A DNA stretch of 64,000 bases from Onchidella celtica (lineage: Eukaryota; Mollusca; Gastropoda; Systellommatophora; Onchidiidae), in assembly GCA_963931925.1 (NCBI GenBank), contig OZ007567.1, positions 89,012,998 to 89,076,997 of the forward strand. Direction: 5' to 3'. The stretch's first letter is position 1, and each line of letters starts with the position of its first letter. The position numbers and the translations under genes are program-made. The notes beneath the pieces were generated by a model. The model made no database searches, had not been told where the DNA came from, and saw nothing but the letters and a program-made list of their open reading frames with translations. This document shows, in pieces, positions 48,457 to 59,255 of this stretch.

Positions 48457-50730
48457 ATGGCGGAACTCCAACAATTAATGAAGTTGGGTAAGGAACTTGG
48501 CCTTGAGGGAGAGGAGCTACGCGGCTGGATCAAAGAACAGCAGGCGGATTTGCGCGATGAGCGTGCTAAGGATAGAGAGCGAGAAAAAGAGGCTAAGGCT
48601 CAGGAGCAGGAGAGAGAGGCTAAGGATAAGCAAGAGGAAAGGGAGTTTAAGTTAAAGGAGTTAGAAGATAAGCAGCAGGAGAGAGAGGCGCGAATAAGAA
48701 TCGCCGAGTTAGAACTCAAGAAGAATACGCCAACGGAAACGGTTGAGCGGCAGGTACACAATAAAGGTGGCGTTAGGATTAAGCTCCCTACGTTCGACGA
48801 CCGGAAGGACGACATAGACGCCTTCCTTTACAGGTTCGAACTGAACGCACAATTGCAATGGGGGGAAAATAAGGAATTATGGGCCACGTACCTGGCGTCG
48901 CTATTGCAGGGGCGAGCGTTAACCTACTTTAAAGAGCTACAGCGCGAAGACGTGCAAGACTACGATAAGCTGAAGGCTTTGCTGCTTCGCCGATTTGCGC
49001 GTACCGAGGAATATTTCCGGGAGCAGTTTAGGCGAGCACGTGCAGATACCAGGGAGGACTTTGCTGCCTTCGTCGCGAGACTAACGGAGTATTTCGCGAA
49101 CTGGGTAGACTTGGCGCATGTGGGCACGGATTTTGCTAAACTGAAAGACTTAATGATCCGTGACCAGCTGTACGCTTCGTGCCACAAAGATCTGGTGGCT
49201 TTCCTGAAAGAGAACGAACCCGCGACGGTGCAGGAGGCGTCTAAGTTGGCGGAAGCATACCGTACGGCGCATCCGTCCAAACCAGTCGCCAGGGCGTACG
49301 TCCAAGATGCTGGATACGTCGCCGTTGTCGAGGGGTCGCCGGCAGGACTTGGGGACAGGTCGCGTCAGCGTGGTGCCTATAGCGGGCAAGCCCAGGGGCA
49401 GCATAGGGGCTTTCACCAATCACCGGCGTTTGGATCCGGTAAGTTTGACCGAGCAGGAGGGCTAGGTCGCGGTAATGGCCGGGGGCGAGTTGTGACCTTT
49501 GCCGATGACCGACGGCATAGGGACTCTAGTTCCGGTCGCGAGGGGTCACGGGGACCCAGGCCTAGGGCAGCACAGGGAGCGGAGTGTTGGACTTGCGGAC
49601 GCGTGGGTCACTTTTCGCGCGAGTGTAGGGCCGCGAAGTGTTGGAACTGCGGAAGAGCAGATCACATCAGCGTGAACTGCCCTGCAGGTAGGATAGCGGC
49701 GAACGTGGACAGTAGCTCCAGTCCATGTTCCCCAAATAAATTTCATCATGCGGCTGCGTGCGTTACATCGGACAACGGAGGCGGACAGTATTCTAAGTGT
49801 CCCAGTTGTGAGAAGTTATTATCTTCCGGTGTTTTACCTTGTGGGAGAAAGATCCCCGTTATAAATTCATGTCATACAGGAGGTGGTCTTAGGGTTTATC
49901 CGGGGTTTGTTGGGGACGAACCGGTCTCGGTTTTACGAGATACAGGATCTACCGTTGTGGGAGTGCATAGGGACTGCATTCGGGATTCACAGCTTACAGG
50001 TGAGACTGTCCCGTGCATCCAATTTTCGGGGGCCATTGAGAAACTACCCATGGCAAAAATAATGATAGATACACCTTTCCTTAGCGGGGAAGTCGAGGCA
50101 GTCGTTGGTTGGTTCCCAGGCGCCCAGCTCATCATTGGGAATGTATCACGGGTAGGTTCCCCTTCCGATGAGAACGTGCAAGCATGGTCGCAATCAAAAG
50201 GTATTGACTTTTGCGCCGCGGTCGAAACACGCCGACGGGTAGCCGATAAAGATAAGATTAGACCTTTGGCTACGCCAGCGGTCAACCTAGATATCACGCC
50301 AGAGCGCTTGGCGAGATTACAAAGGGAGGACCCATCATTAAACCCATGTTTTGGGGAAGCGCGAACCGAGAAAACGAGGAGATATAAGAACGGGTCATCT
50401 TCTTTTTTTGTCCAGGGGGGCATTCTGTTCCGTATGTACGTCACAGTGGCTTCCGTTCAAAAGCAGGTCGTCGTGCCACGGTCGTTAATTGCTACAGTAT
50501 TGCGTCTGGCCCATGATGTTCCATTAGCGGGTCATATGGGAAGTGCTAGGACCAAGGAGAGAGTTCTGAAAGATTTTTATTGGCCGTCAGTATACAGAGA
50601 TGTACGTTTATATTGTAAGACGTGCAGTGCGTGCCAAAAGACGACGCATAGGGGTCGTTCACCCCAGGCTCCTCGTCAAAAGATCCCCACGGTTTCGGAA
50701 CCGTTTAAAAAGGTTTCAGTACCTTGTTGA
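48457..50730 (+). CDS. Gag-protease with integrase zinc-binding N-terminus
   Basis: 757 codons. Residues ~25-95 are a charged Glu/Lys/Arg coiled coil. Residues ~105-270 resemble the SCAN-like capsid region of this retroelement group (LWATYLASLLQGRALTYF, YDKLKALLLRRF). Two CCHC knuckles begin at 377 (CWTCGRVGHFSREC) and 395 (CWNCGRADHISVNC). A retropepsin-like LRDTGST has its Asp at 495. From ~685 the HHCC zinc finger of integrase appears (AHDVPLAGHMG, CKTCSACQKT). The chain ends abruptly at VSVPC where the integrase core should start, because that core is deleted. The Met follows a stop-rich leader and is the first in frame. Confidence 0.9.
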   Translation: MAELQQLMKLGKELGLEGEELRGWIKEQQADLRDERAKDREREKEAKAQEQEREAKDKQEEREFKLKELEDKQQEREARIRIAELELKKNTPTETVERQVHNKGGVRIKLPTFDDRKDDIDAFLYRFELNAQLQWGENKELWATYLASLLQGRALTYFKELQREDVQDYDKLKALLLRRFARTEEYFREQFRRARADTREDFAAFVARLTEYFANWVDLAHVGTDFAKLKDLMIRDQLYASCHKDLVAFLKENEPATVQEASKLAEAYRTAHPSKPVARAYVQDAGYVAVVEGSPAGLGDRSRQRGAYSGQAQGQHRGFHQSPAFGSGKFDRAGGLGRGNGRGRVVTFADDRRHRDSSSGREGSRGPRPRAAQGAECWTCGRVGHFSRECRAAKCWNCGRADHISVNCPAGRIAANVDSSSSPCSPNKFHHAAACVTSDNGGGQYSKCPSCEKLLSSGVLPCGRKIPVINSCHTGGGLRVYPGFVGDEPVSVLRDTGSTVVGVHRDCIRDSQLTGETVPCIQFSGAIEKLPMAKIMIDTPFLSGEVEAVVGWFPGAQLIIGNVSRVGSPSDENVQAWSQSKGIDFCAAVETRRRVADKDKIRPLATPAVNLDITPERLARLQREDPSLNPCFGEARTEKTRRYKNGSSSFFVQGGILFRMYVTVASVQKQVVVPRSLIATVLRLAHDVPLAGHMGSARTKERVLKDFYWPSVYRDVRLYCKTCSACQKTTHRGRSPQAPRQKIPTVSEPFKKVSVPC

Positions 50731-52564
50731 TTTAAGAGAAAGACTATCTTCAGCGCGCACTATAGCAGAAGAAGCGTCTAGTATCGCGTCGAAAAGAGCA
50801 AAAGACTATAAAGATAGAGGTTCCAAACTGAGAATTTTTAAGCCAGGAGACAAGGTTCTGTTGTTGTTACCTACGGACCATAATAAGTTATTGATGACAT
50901 GGAAAGGTCCTTATGTTATTGAGCGAGTTGTTTCAAAGGTAGATTACGCTATCCACATTGATGGAGCGAGTAAGGTTTTCCATGTTAATATGCTACAGAG
51001 ATTTTATGAGAGACCACAGTATCTGTGTGCACAGACAAGACCAGAGGAGACTGTCTTCTCTACTGCTTGTACGGGGGTCGTAGACCAGTTGGACTGTGAC
51101 GTAAGCGACACCGAGGCGCAGGAGGAGTTACAAATTCAATTGCCGGAGTTAACTCCGACACAAGGTTACAGGGACGTAAAAATTAACCCTGACCTTACCA
51201 GTTCAAGGAGTAGGGAACTTGAGACCCTGTTAGCGTCATTTCCGGATGTTGTTACGGATTTGCCGGGTCGCACTACGGTGATCCAGCACCAAATAAAGTT
51301 GACTTCGGATAAGCCAGTATTTCTTAGACCGTATCCGTTGCCTTTTTCTTCGAGAGATAGAGTCATAAAGGAAGTTGAGTCAATGTTGAAGTTAGATGTG
51401 ATAGAACCATCAACATCGCCGTATTCATCACCCATCGTCCTCGTGAAAAAACTTGATGGATCGGTGCGGTTCTGTATTGATTTTCGAAGATTGAACACTA
51501 TTACGGTAGGCGATAGGGAGCCTATTCCGTTTCAGGAGGAATTAATAGCTTCATTGGCCGGGTCCACGTGGTTTTCCAAGATTGATTTAACGAAAGGTTA
51601 TTGGGAAATCCCGCTTACTGAGGAGTCTAAACAATACACGGCGTTCCAAACGCCCATTGGATTATTCCAATTTAAGGTCATGCCATTTGGGTTGGTAAAC
51701 GCGCCAGCGACGTTTGCACGATTAATGAGACTAGTGTTGAAGGACATACCTAATGTCGTGTCATTCTTTGACGATATAGCATGCCATACGTCGACATGGT
51801 CTGATCATATTCAGACACTAACAGTAATTTTTAAACGATTACGTCATTTTGGGTTAACTGCTAAACCCGCAAAGATGGATTTGGCATGTCCAGAGATAGT
51901 ATTCTTAGGACATATTGTGGGTAGAGGTGTTCAGAGACCTGAAGAAACAAAAATTGACAAGTTAGTAGGGTTGCAAATCCCTAAAACAAAGAAACAAGTC
52001 AGAAGCTTAGTGGGAATTTTAAATTATTACAGAAAGTTCATTCCAAATTTTTCCTCTTTGTCATCTTCTCTTACTGACCTTACTAAGAAGGGACAACCCG
52101 ATAAGGTCCAGTGGACGTCTGAATGTCAGACATCATTTGATAATTTGGTGACAGCATTATCATCGTCACCCATTCTGATATTACCCGATTTTCGATCTAA
52201 TTTTATCCTCAGAACGGATGCGTCGGACTCTGGTGTCGGCGCTTGTCTTCTACAGGAGAAGAACGAATGTCTCCATCCTGTATGTTATGTCAGTAGGAAG
52301 TTATTGCAGAGAGAAAGAAAGTATTCTGTGATAGAGCGTGAGTGTCTTGCCATTGTCTGGTCCGTCCAGAAACTAGGACGTTATCTCATGGGACGAGAAT
52401 TTTGTATCCAGACAGACCACAAGCCACTGACATTTTTGTCGAAGAATCGTTCGTCCAGCCCACGCTTGTCTAGATGGGCATTGGCTTTACAGCCGTACAC
52501 CTTCGTTATTCAACCAATTCCAGGAACCAGCAATCATATCGCCGACTACCTTAGTCGAGCCTAG
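50600..52564 (+). CDS. Integrase C-terminus, reverse transcriptase and RNase H
   Basis: The open frame starts at 50600, but its first ~38 codons are an out-of-frame reading of the integrase finger. Homologous coding starts at about 50718 (LVDLRERLSS), with GDKVLLLLPT and WKGPYVIE of the integrase C-terminal domain. RT follows (SPYSSPIVLVKK, RFCIDFRRLN, KIDLTKGYW, FGLVNAPATF, and FFDD at 51764-51775 in place of the usual Tyr-x-Asp-Asp), then RNase H (RTDASDSGVGACL, ERECLAIVW, TDHKPLTF). It ends at ADYLSRA. The frame difference from the upstream frame is explained by the deletion at the junction. Confidence 0.9.
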   Translation: MYVYIVRRAVRAKRRRIGVVHPRLLVKRSPRFRNRLKRFQYLVDLRERLSSARTIAEEASSIASKRAKDYKDRGSKLRIFKPGDKVLLLLPTDHNKLLMTWKGPYVIERVVSKVDYAIHIDGASKVFHVNMLQRFYERPQYLCAQTRPEETVFSTACTGVVDQLDCDVSDTEAQEELQIQLPELTPTQGYRDVKINPDLTSSRSRELETLLASFPDVVTDLPGRTTVIQHQIKLTSDKPVFLRPYPLPFSSRDRVIKEVESMLKLDVIEPSTSPYSSPIVLVKKLDGSVRFCIDFRRLNTITVGDREPIPFQEELIASLAGSTWFSKIDLTKGYWEIPLTEESKQYTAFQTPIGLFQFKVMPFGLVNAPATFARLMRLVLKDIPNVVSFFDDIACHTSTWSDHIQTLTVIFKRLRHFGLTAKPAKMDLACPEIVFLGHIVGRGVQRPEETKIDKLVGLQIPKTKKQVRSLVGILNYYRKFIPNFSSLSSSLTDLTKKGQPDKVQWTSECQTSFDNLVTALSSSPILILPDFRSNFILRTDASDSGVGACLLQEKNECLHPVCYVSRKLLQRERKYSVIERECLAIVWSVQKLGRYLMGREFCIQTDHKPLTFLSKNRSSSPRLSRWALALQPYTFVIQPIPGTSNHIADYLSRA

Positions 52565-52907
52565 GGGAAGATTTCAGGAGCTTATACATCGGAGGACAGG
52601 AACATTGACAGGATCTGTGTGAATAAGTCGTCTTTAAAATATTGACATTATAAATATGATATGAAGAATGGTTGATAGGTTGAATGGTTTTTGATTCTGT
52701 ATTAAGTATTGTGTTTAGTTAGCTATTCATGAGGTGACACATATATGCATATTTCAGACCATATTGATCCCCATATTTTTCCCTGATTTCGGTATTTTAT
52801 ATACTAGGGGAGCTGCTAGGTCATTTTTTTTTTAATGTAGGTATTGCTCAGGCTCACTCGTTGACAGTCATCTTGATGCGATTTGAAATTAATTGCATTA
52901 ATTTTTT

Positions 52908-52922
52908 TGGGGTGGGGGATGA
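52908..52922 (+). promoter_or_regulatory. Polypurine tract
   Basis: GGGGTGGGGGATGA immediately precedes the 3' LTR, the expected place and composition for plus-strand priming. Confidence 0.8.
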
Positions 52923-54103
52923 TGTCACGAGTGGAGTGAGCGATAGTTAATAATTACGGGGGGAGAGGAGAGTAAAATTAACGCACGGAGACAAGTGAGA
53001 AAGTCGTGCATGTCATGAGTGGGGGGTCTGAAGGAGGCGAAAGCGCTGTGTAACTATCACTGCAAGTTAGAAGGTCCTAGGGATCGGACCTGTGAATAAT
53101 AGCCCATCGGGCAGAGATAAAAGGAAGCAGTCGAGAAGACTAGTGAGAGTCTTTCCAGTTATGACTGGTATGTAGAATGTTGATTGATTATTATGATTGA
53201 TGTATTATATTATATTCGTTTATTACCATGATGTGAATAAGTATATGTGAGGAATGTGGAAGTCCTTGATATTGGATATAGCAAGGTGCGCCATGAGCGA
53301 TAGATGAAAGTGAGTTCATGGATTTGTAGCGCGAGTGAGTAGTGTGTACTCCGATGGAAGTGTGTTACCGTGAGATGTGTGGTGAGTGGAAGGTGAACTA
53401 GTGTGTGTACGTTTCATGGGTTGTAAGGAGAGGTGGAGTGAATAGAAATGGTAGGATATTATACCAGTGTAATGTTATTCTTGTAGGTGTCGGGGACGGG
53501 CCGCAGAGCCACCTCGATGAGCACAGGGGATAGGCCAGCATAGGGCCGGAGGCCACACATAGGCCAGAAGTGAGGCTGTCAGTGCAGGACAGTAGAGGCA
53601 CATAAAGTCGTGGCAGTCAGGTCACGGACAGGGACGTAGATATGAGAGTGAATGAGATACTATATTGTGCCATGATTGATAGGCTCGTGAACTGATATTA
53701 TGTTGTTGCCATGTTGATGGCTATGGAAATAATAATGTGTTATTGACCTGCGGAGGTGCTAGGGGAGTGCTAAGGTGTATGACAATAGGAAGGTGATATT
53801 GAGAGACTGCGGTGCCAGTGAATCATTAATGTACTATTAAGACCCTGAGGGGAGAGGCTGAGGCCGAAGTGCCTTTAGGAGTAACTACCGGATTGTGGAT
53901 CCGAGGGAGCGTGTGTGTGAGAATAAGGCCGTTGTACGGCAGTCATTTCAATAATATAATATATGTAATTGCGCTATTATATGTATAAGTATGTTTAATA
54001 AATGTGTGAGTCTGATGGATTGTTCTGTTAAGTGTTAACTTGTTTGTTCGTGATTGTTGTCCTGTCATAACTTATTACATCTCCCAGTCTGGGATTTGTG
54101 ACA
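52923..54103 (+). repeat. 3' LTR
   Basis: 1,181 bp, with the same termini and internal landmarks as the 5' LTR and no indel between them. No difference was found in the stretches compared. Followed by the CACAT target duplication at 54104-54108. Confidence 0.96.
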
Positions 54104-54108
54104 CACAT

Positions 54109-55253
54109 CCAATTCATTTGCTGTAAACAGCGGTGTGAAGCAGGGATGTGTTCTTGCTCCTACCTTATTTGGTATATATTTTGCAGCCCTACTCAAGAAT
54201 GCCTTTGGTCAATGTTCAGGTGGAGTACTTATTAACACCAGAGTGGACGGCTCCATTTTTAATGTTGCCAGACTAAAAGCAAAATCTCGTACAGAGCATA
54301 TTATGTTACAAGAGCTCCTCTTCGCAGATGATGCTGCAATCGTGGCCCACGATGAAACCACGCTCCAGGCTCTCATCAATAGCCTTGCCAAAGCCTGTGA
54401 CAAATTCATGCTAAAGATCAGTGTCTCAAAAACTGTAGTTTTGACACAAGGCTTGAGAAACCCCAACCCAATCATGCTGAATGGCTCTCCTCTGGAGCAA
54501 GTGGGAAAATTCTGCTACCTAGGCTCAACCATCAGTGGTAGCACAGACATAACAACTGAAATAAATGCCAGAATAGGAAAGGCGGCCACAGCTTTTGGCA
54601 AACTCTCAAAAAGGGTGTGGAACAATAGCAAGCTGACCATCAAAACAAAGGTACTCGTGTACCAAACTTGCGTCCTAAGCACCCTGCTGTATGGCTCAGA
54701 GACATGGACCACCTACTCCAAACATGAAAGATCCCTCAACTCCTTCCACCTGCGCTGCCTACGCAAAATTCTCAAGATCAAGTGGCAAGACAGGATCTCA
54801 AATATCGAAGTTCTGAGCCGAGCCAACATTCCATCAACTCAGGCTCTCCTAGGCAAAAAAAGACTGCGGTGGCTTGGACATCTCCACCGTATGGAAAATG
54901 ATCGCATCCCCAGACAAATTCTCTACGGGGAACTTGCTACTGGAAACCGACCCAGACGTAGGCCACATCTGCGATTCAAAGACACTTGCAAGGTCACGAT
55001 GAAAGCATTCAACATCGACCCCAATGAATGGGAGAACCTTGCAAATGATCGAAGCAGATGGAGACAAAAATTGCGCAGTGGCACGCTCGCAATAGACTTC
55101 AAGGCAAAAGAAACATACCTGACAAAACGACAGAGGCGGAATGAAAACACTCGCCAAAGTGAACCCAAAAGACTGACCTGCAATCACTGCCATCGCACTC
55201 TCGGGTCAAACATTGGTAGAATAAGCCACGAGAGAAGCTGTCAGTCAAAGTGA
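54109..55253 (+). pseudogene. C-terminal part of the interrupted LINE
   Basis: RT resumes directly after the target duplication: SGVKQGCVLAPTLFGIYF, then FADDAAIV (catalytic Asp-Asp), GSTISG, LLYGSETW and RRLRWLGHLHRM-like thumb motifs. It ends with CNHCHRTLG..HERSC, a putative zinc finger, and a stop at 55251-55253. This stretch is open for 372 codons from the Met at 54135, but it is cut from its 5' part by the LTR element. Confidence 0.9.
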
Positions 55254-55310
55254 AAGTGAATATTCTAGCTGCTAAGACCGTCTGTAAAGACGCTAAAGGC
55301 CATATATATA

Positions 55311-57115
55311 AGTTTTCATATGTGAGAAATTTCAAATGTCACTGAAAAATAAAGGAAAACAATTTATAGAGATGGACAAAGAAAAATTCATTGTTATAGC
55401 TAATATTTATATGCATATTATCGTAGTCAACATTTAAAGTGTAGGTGAAATATACTGATGGTTTTATTATACTGCTTTTATGATATTACTTGCTATTATG
55501 TTGGTTAGTTTGAATGTTTGCTTTTGAGTGCAAAAGTCGAAATAGAACGATCCCATTTTTCCCCATGTACAAGTTTTGGGGGTGTTTTTTTTCCAAATCA
55601 ATTCTAATCACTATATAAAAAAATAAAAAACCATATGAACAAAGTGTTGTAATAATATTAAAACTGCTTCTGTGTTTTACATTTTCATAATTATTTTTTT
55701 CTTATTTTTGAAATCCAATAAAAGAGGGGACAGACAGTTCAGACATTAGAAGTGGAAGGGGAAGGGAAGGAAGTATTCAATGGCAACATGCTTATTTCCT
55801 TCCATAGGACATAGGCCCAATAGCTTTTCTGATTTAGTTTTCATGTTAATATATCATATATAATATTCTTTCTTCTTAATTTAATTTTTACATTCATGTG
55901 GGCAGGTCAAGGGGGTTGGGTTAAGCATTTGGCTGCACTGACTCAGAATTCTTGCCAGGCTTGAAAACCAGAACAAACACATACAGTTGATTACAAGAAT
56001 GGAAAGCTTTTCCCTTTCTTTTTAAGGTTTTAAATTATTTGATCTCTATCTTCTATGGGCCTAGTGTATCATGTATCATTTTCCTGCTTAGTAGTACCAA
56101 TGTGTGTACATTATATTTTTATATTATTATACAGAAGCTTGAATACATCATTTATAACTGTACCAGAAGCTAAAAATACCCTGTATTTTGTATCAAGTCT
56201 TGCAAGTACAAATCAATCAGTCTCATGCAGTTTTCCCTGCAAAAAGTGAAACGTAGTTAACTGATTTAGATTGACAAATGGTTTGTGCAAATACTTTATT
56301 CATTTTTATCTTTGGAACATTTTGATTTGAAATATAATTTAACAGAAGTACAGAAATTTTATTTATGATGTGTGTGCATTCTTTCTTTGTTTTGTGTGTG
56401 TGCCAACTGCTATTTAACTTGATTTGATTTTGTTCACTTCAAAAAGAAATAAAAGGGACTGCTAATTCAAGTACATGTAAATGTTTTGTTCTTTCTTGTT
56501 TGAGCTTGAAATGGGCTTGAAATTACCAAGTGGTAATCTAATTCCGTGTTCACAGCAAACAGGGTAAACTAGGTGTATGAAATGTCAAATAGATCCTGGA
56601 TGTACCAGTACACTAAGATTGTTACAAAAAAACAACAATAAAAACACGGTTATTGTCAAGCTTGACATGCAAACAGGCAGGCAGACAGACAGACAGACAG
56701 ACAGATAGTGAATGACTCTCAAAAAAGTACATTTTAAGCACTGTTAGCATTAGGTTTCTGCCATCATGCAGATATGCGAATTTGGGAAGACTGTTAATTG
56801 GAAGTTTCAAGTTTCAGGATTTGTAAAGTCATGATCGATTAAATTAATATTCAAATAAATATTTTTTTTAATAGTCTGTACAGTCATCAGAGAGCAACTG
56901 TATTGCCTGCGACATAAAGGGGGGATATCTGTGATTGTGAGACTTTACCTCAAGAGCCAGGTGGTCTTGATCTTTTGAACAATAATGAACAGAAATAACA
57001 TCAAAAGGGTCGTACTGAAAACATAGAGACAAAAGTGCAACAAATGCCACAAACCAGCAAAGGTAAAGACATTTTTTATGATAACACAAGGAGACAGGCT
57101 ATCCCAGAGACAAGC
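55311..57115. other. Intergenic AT-rich DNA
   Basis: No recognisable gene or RNA. Contains an AGAC microsatellite at about 56677-56706, several poly-T and poly-A tracts, and short chance frames only. Confidence 0.55.
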
Positions 57116-57845
57116 AAGAACAGGGTCAGAATGCTTCTGGAGAAATGGCAGAACTTCTGTTCACGGGAAGCAGAGAGATGAAACCAAATGAGACTCAGAA
57201 GAGGGAAAGGAAAAAGAGGATGATAACACACTGAAGAGACTCAGTTTTCAAAATGTTGAAACAAAATCAACAGGATGAGGAAAGGAAAATAAGTGTTTGG
57301 AAAGACTGAATGTGATGGCACTACCAGATGAAGAAGACAAGATGCATCAAGACAATAATAACCCAGATTTTGAAGAAGATCATCGTGAAGAATACAGCTC
57401 GAGGAAAGAACTTTTCAAACTTGCAAAGAAGTTTCTGAATTCCTCTAGCATGCAAAAATTGCAGAGGAATGTGATCACGTCACATTAATAATTAATAAGA
57501 AAACAAAAGAAGGACTGAATTTCTTGGATGAATTAAAGAAGCTGAAATATGAAGAAATGCTTTTCGATAGAGAACAGCTCGCTGTTTCACAGCAGACGAT
57601 ACATGAAATGAAATCAGAATTTGGCAATCAATTTTCTTTCGATCATGACAGAATATAGGGCCTACATTGTAGGCATGAAAGCTGATATTGAAGCCATACA
57701 ACAGAAGGTATCTAGATTGTTTGGACACCAGCATCTGACTGCATACTCGTCTGCACAACATGGAATGAATTTGGCAATGACACTTAACCAAGAGAGGCAT
57801 GGGTGGCATAGGGAAAATACGGGGACAAAAAACAGGAATTAGAGG
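57115..57845 (+). pseudogene. Decayed coding relic with coiled-coil composition
   Basis: Purine-rich sequence with three short frames in succession: 57297-57488 (DFEEDHREEYSSRKELFKLA), about 57498-57656 (KEGLNFLDELKKLKYEEMLF) and 57621-57842 (YIVGMKADIEAIQQKVSRLF). The composition is Glu/Lys/Leu-rich and looks like a former coiled coil broken by stops and frameshifts. I recognise no family. Lying upstream of the broken exon-2 paralogue on the same strand, it might be its former 5' exons (inference). Confidence 0.4.
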
Positions 57846-58119
57846 CTTTCAAGAAAGAAACAGACATTGTGCTTTTTCAGCGCCTGTGAAAGAAAAACAC
57901 TCTGTGAGTTACCAATATCTTTAATTTGATGAACAATAACAATGTTACTGGGTGCGGATTTTTGTTTCTTTTCAAGATTATCACTGTTTTTAGGTGTAAT
58001 ATACTGTGACCTGCCTCAAATACCACCTTCAGTTAGACTGCAAGTCAATGGGATAGGCATTATGATACTGATTCATTCCAAGAAAAAATTCATGAAAGTG
58101 AGAATTTTATCAAAATAAC

Positions 58120-58710
58120 TTACTGACATAGATGTAAGAGTGCGAACCGGCAAGGCAAGGGCAGCTTTCAAGCAAATGAGAAACGTTTGGAACACCAGGG
58201 ACCTGACCATTAACACCAAGATCAGGATGTCCAACACCATCATCAAGCCTGTTCTACTGTACGGTGCAGAGACGTGGAGAACCACCATCACGACCATGGA
58301 AAAAATCCAGACGTTTGTCAACACCTGCCTTAGGAAGATCCTGCGAATTCGCTGGCTTGAAGTCATCAGTAACCAGGACCTGTGGCAGCGCACGAAACAG
58401 CAGTCCGTACATAAAGAAATCCTACAGAGACGGTGGAGATGGATAGATCACACGCTTCGGAAACCTGCATCCAGCACCACAAGACAAGCCCCCACATGGA
58501 ACCTCAAGGGAAAAGGAAAGGAGGCCGGCCGAAAAACACCTGGCGCCGGGACTTGGAGGCAGACACCAAGAAGATGGGTCGCACCTGGGGACAGCTGGAA
58601 CGACTGGCCGAGAACCGGGATGCCTGGAGAGCTGTTGGCGGCCTATGTCCCGGGGGGGGGGTGGATCACAGACGGAAGTGTGAAGCAGGTACGTGTAATA
58701 TTTTCTAGAT
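58120..58710 (+). mobile_element. C-terminal LINE fragment, frameshifted
   Basis: It encodes the thumb and tail of a LINE reverse transcriptase: RTGKARAAFKQMRNVWN, LLYGAETWR, CLRKILRIRW and RRWRWIDHTLRKPASSTT. At about 58500 the reading frame shifts by one and continues as GKRKGGRPKNTWRRDLEAD and GRTWGQLERLAENRDAWRA. A poly-G tract (58653-58663) lies near its end. It resembles RTE-like endonuclease/RT proteins in marine invertebrates (family knowledge, no search run) and is distinct from the other LINEs in the window. Confidence 0.85.
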
Positions 58711-59255
58711 AATAAAGATATTTACAACGTAGATCAGCCCAAGACAAATTGCGATTTTTTATCAATATTGAGAACACCCAGAAGTGCAATGATGACAGTC
58801 TAATTAAAAGTTACATCTTTTTTCTCTTGAATGCCTTGATTTCAATAAAATGAAAATGAATCTTCATGCTGGACAAGTTCCAGATACAGGTTCTACTTTT
58901 ATTAGGCCTACTATTATAGTCTACATGAAATACATTGTTTTGTGCATCTATCTGTAAATGATGGTTTGTAAGATTGCAAGCATTGTCGGATGGTGTCAGA
59001 ACCGACAGACTAAGGTTAAGAGTTTTTGACACCCTTTGTATTTACAATTTTTACAAAGCGGGGAATGTCACTTACATATTAAAAATTCAATAAGATTGTT
59101 AGCATTTAATGCAGTACATGTTTTGATCTTATTGTAATGCCATTATAATTGCATCTCAGGCATGTGAAAAATGGAGGAAAGATGCTATTTAGACAAATAA
59201 TTGTATATTTGTATACGAGTCAAAAAGTTAATGGATATGTTCCTCTTTGTTTCAG
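58711..59255. other. Non-coding stretch before the paralogue exon
   Basis: AT-rich with no feature, ending in a TTTGTTTCAG acceptor-like site. The N-terminal macro exon expected upstream is absent. Confidence 0.5.

Larger units (their letters stand above)
46300..54103 (+). mobile_element. Gmr1-like Ty3/gypsy LTR retrotransposon, integrase-core deleted
   Basis: A complete element of 7,804 bp: LTR 46300-47480, leader with primer-binding site, gag-protease-integrase N-terminus, integrase C-terminus, reverse transcriptase-RNase H, polypurine tract, LTR 52923-54103. Both LTRs are 1,181 bp, start TGTCAC, end GTGACA and appear identical. CACAT is duplicated at 46295-46299 and 54104-54108. Integrase parts precede RT, the Ty1/copia-like order reported for Gmr1-type Ty3/gypsy elements of deuterostomes. 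The integrase catalytic core is missing, so this copy can only have moved with help from an intact relative, or lost the core afterwards. Confidence 0.93.
44489..55310 (+). mobile_element. Non-LTR retrotransposon split by an LTR element
   Basis: A 5'-truncated LINE occupies 44489-46299 and 54109-about 55310. The coding order is APE-type endonuclease, reverse transcriptase, then a C-terminal Cys/His motif. The LTR element inserted between LINE codons; if it and one CACAT copy are left out of the reading, the LINE frame continues, showing the order of events. The 5' edge is where LINE-like coding begins (WQGLSIEQPRIHGVGFAV). The 3' edge is approximate. I do not assign a clade. Confidence 0.85.

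Noticed and set aside
48600-49749. Minus-strand frames opposite gag
   Set aside because: They are shadows of the long plus-strand gag frame with its biased codon use.
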